Source: Ramlibacter pallidus (lineage in GTDB: Bacteria > Pseudomonadota > Gammaproteobacteria > Burkholderiales > Burkholderiaceae_C). Taken from it: 64,000 nt of DNA. The notes below the pieces were generated by a model. It searched no databases, had not been told where the DNA came from, and saw only the letters and a program-made list of their open reading frames with translations. The translations under genes and the position numbers were made by a program. This document shows, one piece after another, positions 61,833 to 64,000 of this stretch (positions are counted from its first letter, which is position 1; every line of letters begins with the position of its first letter). The stretch spans positions 837,144-901,143 of the forward strand of contig NZ_JADDIV010000001.1 of the NCBI RefSeq assembly GCF_015070875.1, read 5' to 3'.

Positions 61833-62684
61833 CTAGGGGCGGGCCGCCGCGCGCATGCGCTTCGCCCGCCGGACGACGAGCCCCTGGTAGCCGGGGCCGA
61901 GCGTGCGCGCCATGAGATCGAGCACCACCGCGTCGGGCCCGACCAGCACCCGGCGCGCATTGCGCCGCACGCCGGCAAGGATGCGGCGCGCCGCGGCGTC
62001 CGGGGCGGTGGTCTGGATCAGCCGTTCCGAGTCCTGCCGGAAGCGGGCCTCGTCCTGGCCGGTGAGGTGCAGCACCCGCGCGTCGACGCGTGCCGACCGC
62101 GCAATGGCGGTGGCCACGCCGCCGGGGTGCACGCAGGTCACGCCGACCGGCGCGCCTTCCAGCTCCAGCTCCATCCGCAGCGCCTCGGTGTAGCCGCGCA
62201 CCGCGAACTTGCTGGCGTTGTAGGCCGACTGGGTCGGCATGGACACCATGCCGAAGACGCTGGAGACGTTGACCACGTGCCCGTCGCCGCTGGCCCGCAG
62301 GTGCGGCAGGAAGGCCTGGGTGCCGTGCACGACGCCCCAGAAGTTGATGCCCATCAGCCACTCGAAGTCCTCGATGCGCACCGCTTCGGCGGACGCCGTG
62401 AGGGACACGCCCGCGTTGTTGAAGACCAGGTTGACGCGGCCGTGCGCCGCGCGACAGTCGTCGGCCCACGCCAGCACCGCGGCGCGGTCGGCCACGTCCA
62501 GCCGCGTGCTGCGGCAGGGCGCGCCCAGCGCCTGCACCAGGCGCCCGGTTTCCGCCAGGCCCTCGGGAGCGATGTCACTGATGGCAAGGTGCGCGCCGGC
62601 GCGCGCCAGTTCCAGCGCGAGGGCCCGGCCGATGCCGGAACCCGCGCCCGTGACCGCCGCGACCTGGCCGCGGAAGTCCTTCAT
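61833..62684 (-). CDS. short-chain dehydrogenase/reductase
   Basis: 283-residue SDR. Cofactor motif [13 protein letters not shown] (dinucleotide binding), LVFNNAGV, the catalytic Ser in VNVSSVFG, and YNASK with Tyr and Lys. A C-terminal tail of about 40 residues, ending [12 protein letters not shown], is basic. The start overlaps the kup stop (ATGA). It probably oxidises an alcohol to the ketone used by the monooxygenase downstream. Confidence 0.92.
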   Translation of the reverse strand: MKDFRGQVAAVTGAGSGIGRALALELARAGAHLAISDIAPEGLAETGRLVQALGAPCRSTRLDVADRAAVLAWADDCRAAHGRVNLVFNNAGVSLTASAEAVRIEDFEWLMGINFWGVVHGTQAFLPHLRASGDGHVVNVSSVFGMVSMPTQSAYNASKFAVRGYTEALRMELELEGAPVGVTCVHPGGVATAIARSARVDARVLHLTGQDEARFRQDSERLIQTTAPDAAARRILAGVRRNARRVLVGPDAVVLDLMARTLGPGYQGLVVRRAKRMRAAARP

Positions 62685-64000
62685 ATCTCGACCTTGCTCC
62701 CCAGTTCCACCACCTGGTTGCTGGGCAGGTTGAGGAAGTCGGCGGCCGCGCCCGCGTTGTGGTGCATCTGCGCGAACAGCTTCTCGCGCCACGGGGCCAT
62801 GCCGTGGCCGATGGTGGGCACCACGACGTCGCGCGAGAGGAAGTAGCTGGTGGTCATCGGCTCGAGGTCGCAGCCGTGGCCGCGCACCTGCTGCAGCGCC
62901 CGGGGGATGTCGATGTCGTTCTTGAAGCCGTAGTGCAGGATCACCTGCCAGCAGTCGTGGCCGAGCGACTCGATCTGCACCCGCTTGTCCAGCCCGATCC
63001 AGGGCACCTCGTGGTTGCGCACCGTGACGAACAGGTTGTGCTCGTGCAGCACCTTGTTGTGCTTCAGGTTGTGCAGCAGGGCGTTGGGCACGGTGCCCGG
63101 CTCGGGGGTGAGGAACACCGCGGTGCCCTGCACGCGCGTCGGCGGGCTGACGAAGACGGATTCGAGGAAGTCGCGCAGGCTGAACGATTCGCTGCGCAGC
63201 TTCTCGGCCAGGATCGCGCGGCCCTTCTTCCACGTCATCATCACCATGAACATGACCAGGCCGATCAGCACGGGGAACCAGCCGCCCTCGATGAACTTCA
63301 GCGCGTTGGAGGTGAAGAACAGCAGGTCGACGACGAAGAACAGGCTGGTGGCCGCGATGCACAGCCACAGCGGCAGCTTCCACGCATAGCGGATCACGAA
63401 GAAGGTGAGCACCGTCGTGATCAGCATGTCGGTCGTCACCGCGATGCCGTAGGCGGAGGCGAGGTTGGTGGAGTTGCGGAACAGGCCGACCGCCACCACG
63501 ATGGTCGCGAACAGGATCCAGTTGACGGCCGGCACGTAGACCTGGCCGGTCTCGTGCACCGACGTGTGGCGGATCAGCATGCGCGGGAGGTAACCCAGCT
63601 GGATCGCCTGCTTGGTCACGGAGAACGCCGCCGAGAGCAGCGCCTGCGACGCGATCACCGTGGCGGCCGTCGCCAGCAGCACGAGCGGCATCAGCAGCCA
63701 CTCGGGGGCCATGCGGTAGAAGGGGTTCTCCAGCGCCTGCGGGTTCTCCAGCAGCAGGGCGCCCTGGCCGAAGTAGTTGATCAACAGCGCGGGCATCACC
63801 AGGAGGAACCAGGCGAGCCGGATCGGCTTCTTGCCGAAGTGGCCCATGTCCGCGTAAAGCGCTTCCGTGCCCGTCACGGTGAGGACCAGCGCACCGAGCA
63901 GCACGAAGACGGTGCCGGGCTGCTGGGCGACGAAGCGCAGGGCGTGGTGCGGGCTGATCGCCCCCAGCACCTCGGGATGGGCCACGATGTGCGGCACGCC
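62681..64000 (-). CDS. kup: KUP-family potassium uptake protein (N-terminus beyond window)
   Basis: 440 codons of a Kup K+:H+ symporter; the family is about 620 residues, so roughly the first 180 lie beyond the window edge. Visible are the transmembrane segments around [21 protein letters not shown] (the conserved [12 protein letters not shown] block), [11 protein letters not shown] and a C-terminal cytoplasmic domain of about 180 residues beginning near [18 protein letters not shown]. It takes up K+. First of a five-gene minus-strand run ending in gshB. Confidence 0.95.
   Translation of the reverse strand, partial: GVPHIVAHPEVLGAISPHHALRFVAQQPGTVFVLLGALVLTVTGTEALYADMGHFGKKPIRLAWFLLVMPALLINYFGQGALLLENPQALENPFYRMAPEWLLMPLVLLATAATVIASQALLSAAFSVTKQAIQLGYLPRMLIRHTSVHETGQVYVPAVNWILFATIVVAVGLFRNSTNLASAYGIAVTTDMLITTVLTFFVIRYAWKLPLWLCIAATSLFFVVDLLFFTSNALKFIEGGWFPVLIGLVMFMVMMTWKKGRAILAEKLRSESFSLRDFLESVFVSPPTRVQGTAVFLTPEPGTVPNALLHNLKHNKVLHEHNLFVTVRNHEVPWIGLDKRVQIESLGHDCWQVILHYGFKNDIDIPRALQQVRGHGCDLEPMTTSYFLSRDVVVPTIGHGMAPWREKLFAQMHHNAGAAADFLNLPSNQVVELGSKVEI

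Overview
The window is about 64 kb of GC-rich chromosomal DNA from a beta-proteobacterium, most likely a Burkholderiales member of the Comamonadaceae type. This rests on the gene order (tRNA-Tyr/Gly/Thr-tuf-tRNA-Trp-secE-nusG-rplKAJL-rpoBC; lptA-lptB-rpoN; rpe, gph and trpEGDC on one strand), the Bug-type periplasmic receptor and the strong third-position GC bias. The genus cannot be fixed from sequence alone. I see no insertion sequence, prophage, CRISPR array or rRNA. Coding density is high and many neighbours overlap by ATGA or GTGA.

Layout. 1-1.0 kb: a small cytochrome c and a LemA protein. 1.0-14.8 kb (minus strand): the transcription/translation block rpoC, rpoB, rplL, rplJ, rplA, rplK, nusG, secE, tRNA-Trp, tuf, tRNA-Thr, tRNA-Gly, tRNA-Tyr. 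14.9-22.7 kb: a patatin lipase, then ung and the trp operon read on the minus strand as trpL leader, trpE, trpG, threonine aldolase, LysE exporter, trpD, trpC, ung. 22.8-28 kb: a chalcone-isomerase-like secreted protein, gph, a stress module (KGG-like small protein, large catalase, a 40-residue membrane peptide, a hydrophilic 93-residue protein), and rpe. 28-33.4 kb (plus strand): apaG, CPA2 antiporter, YbdK-type ligase, thiL, nuclease, pgpA, pncC. 33.4-36.5 kb: two small unknowns, a PIN protein, rlmL and a DUF2236 protein. 36.5-42.6 kb: rpoN, lptB, lptA, dsbA, a SPOR protein, argS. 42.7-53.3 kb: accessory metabolism with three GSTs, two LysR regulators, a CoA-transferase, a Bug receptor, an amidohydrolase, a haloacid dehalogenase and malate synthase G. 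53.4-58.4 kb: DUF1631 protein, CWC protein, MFS exporter, class II amidotransferase. 58.4-64 kb (minus strand): kup (cut by the window edge), SDR, Baeyer-Villiger-type monooxygenase, alpha/beta hydrolase, gshB.

Most interesting points. (1) An undocketed 27-residue leader peptide with a Trp-Pro-Trp motif and mutually exclusive hairpins lies ahead of trpE, so the operon is probably controlled by ribosome-mediated attenuation. (2) The large catalase has Tyr where the essential distal heme His should be. (3) A compact SDR-monooxygenase-hydrolase cassette, resembling the core of the mycobacterial mymA operon, sits between kup and gshB. (4) Two identical ATTGC-N6-GCAAT palindromes 42 bp apart mark a divergent LysR/GST control region. 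(5) A CPA2 antiporter without a regulatory domain overlaps a glutamate-cysteine-ligase-like gene.
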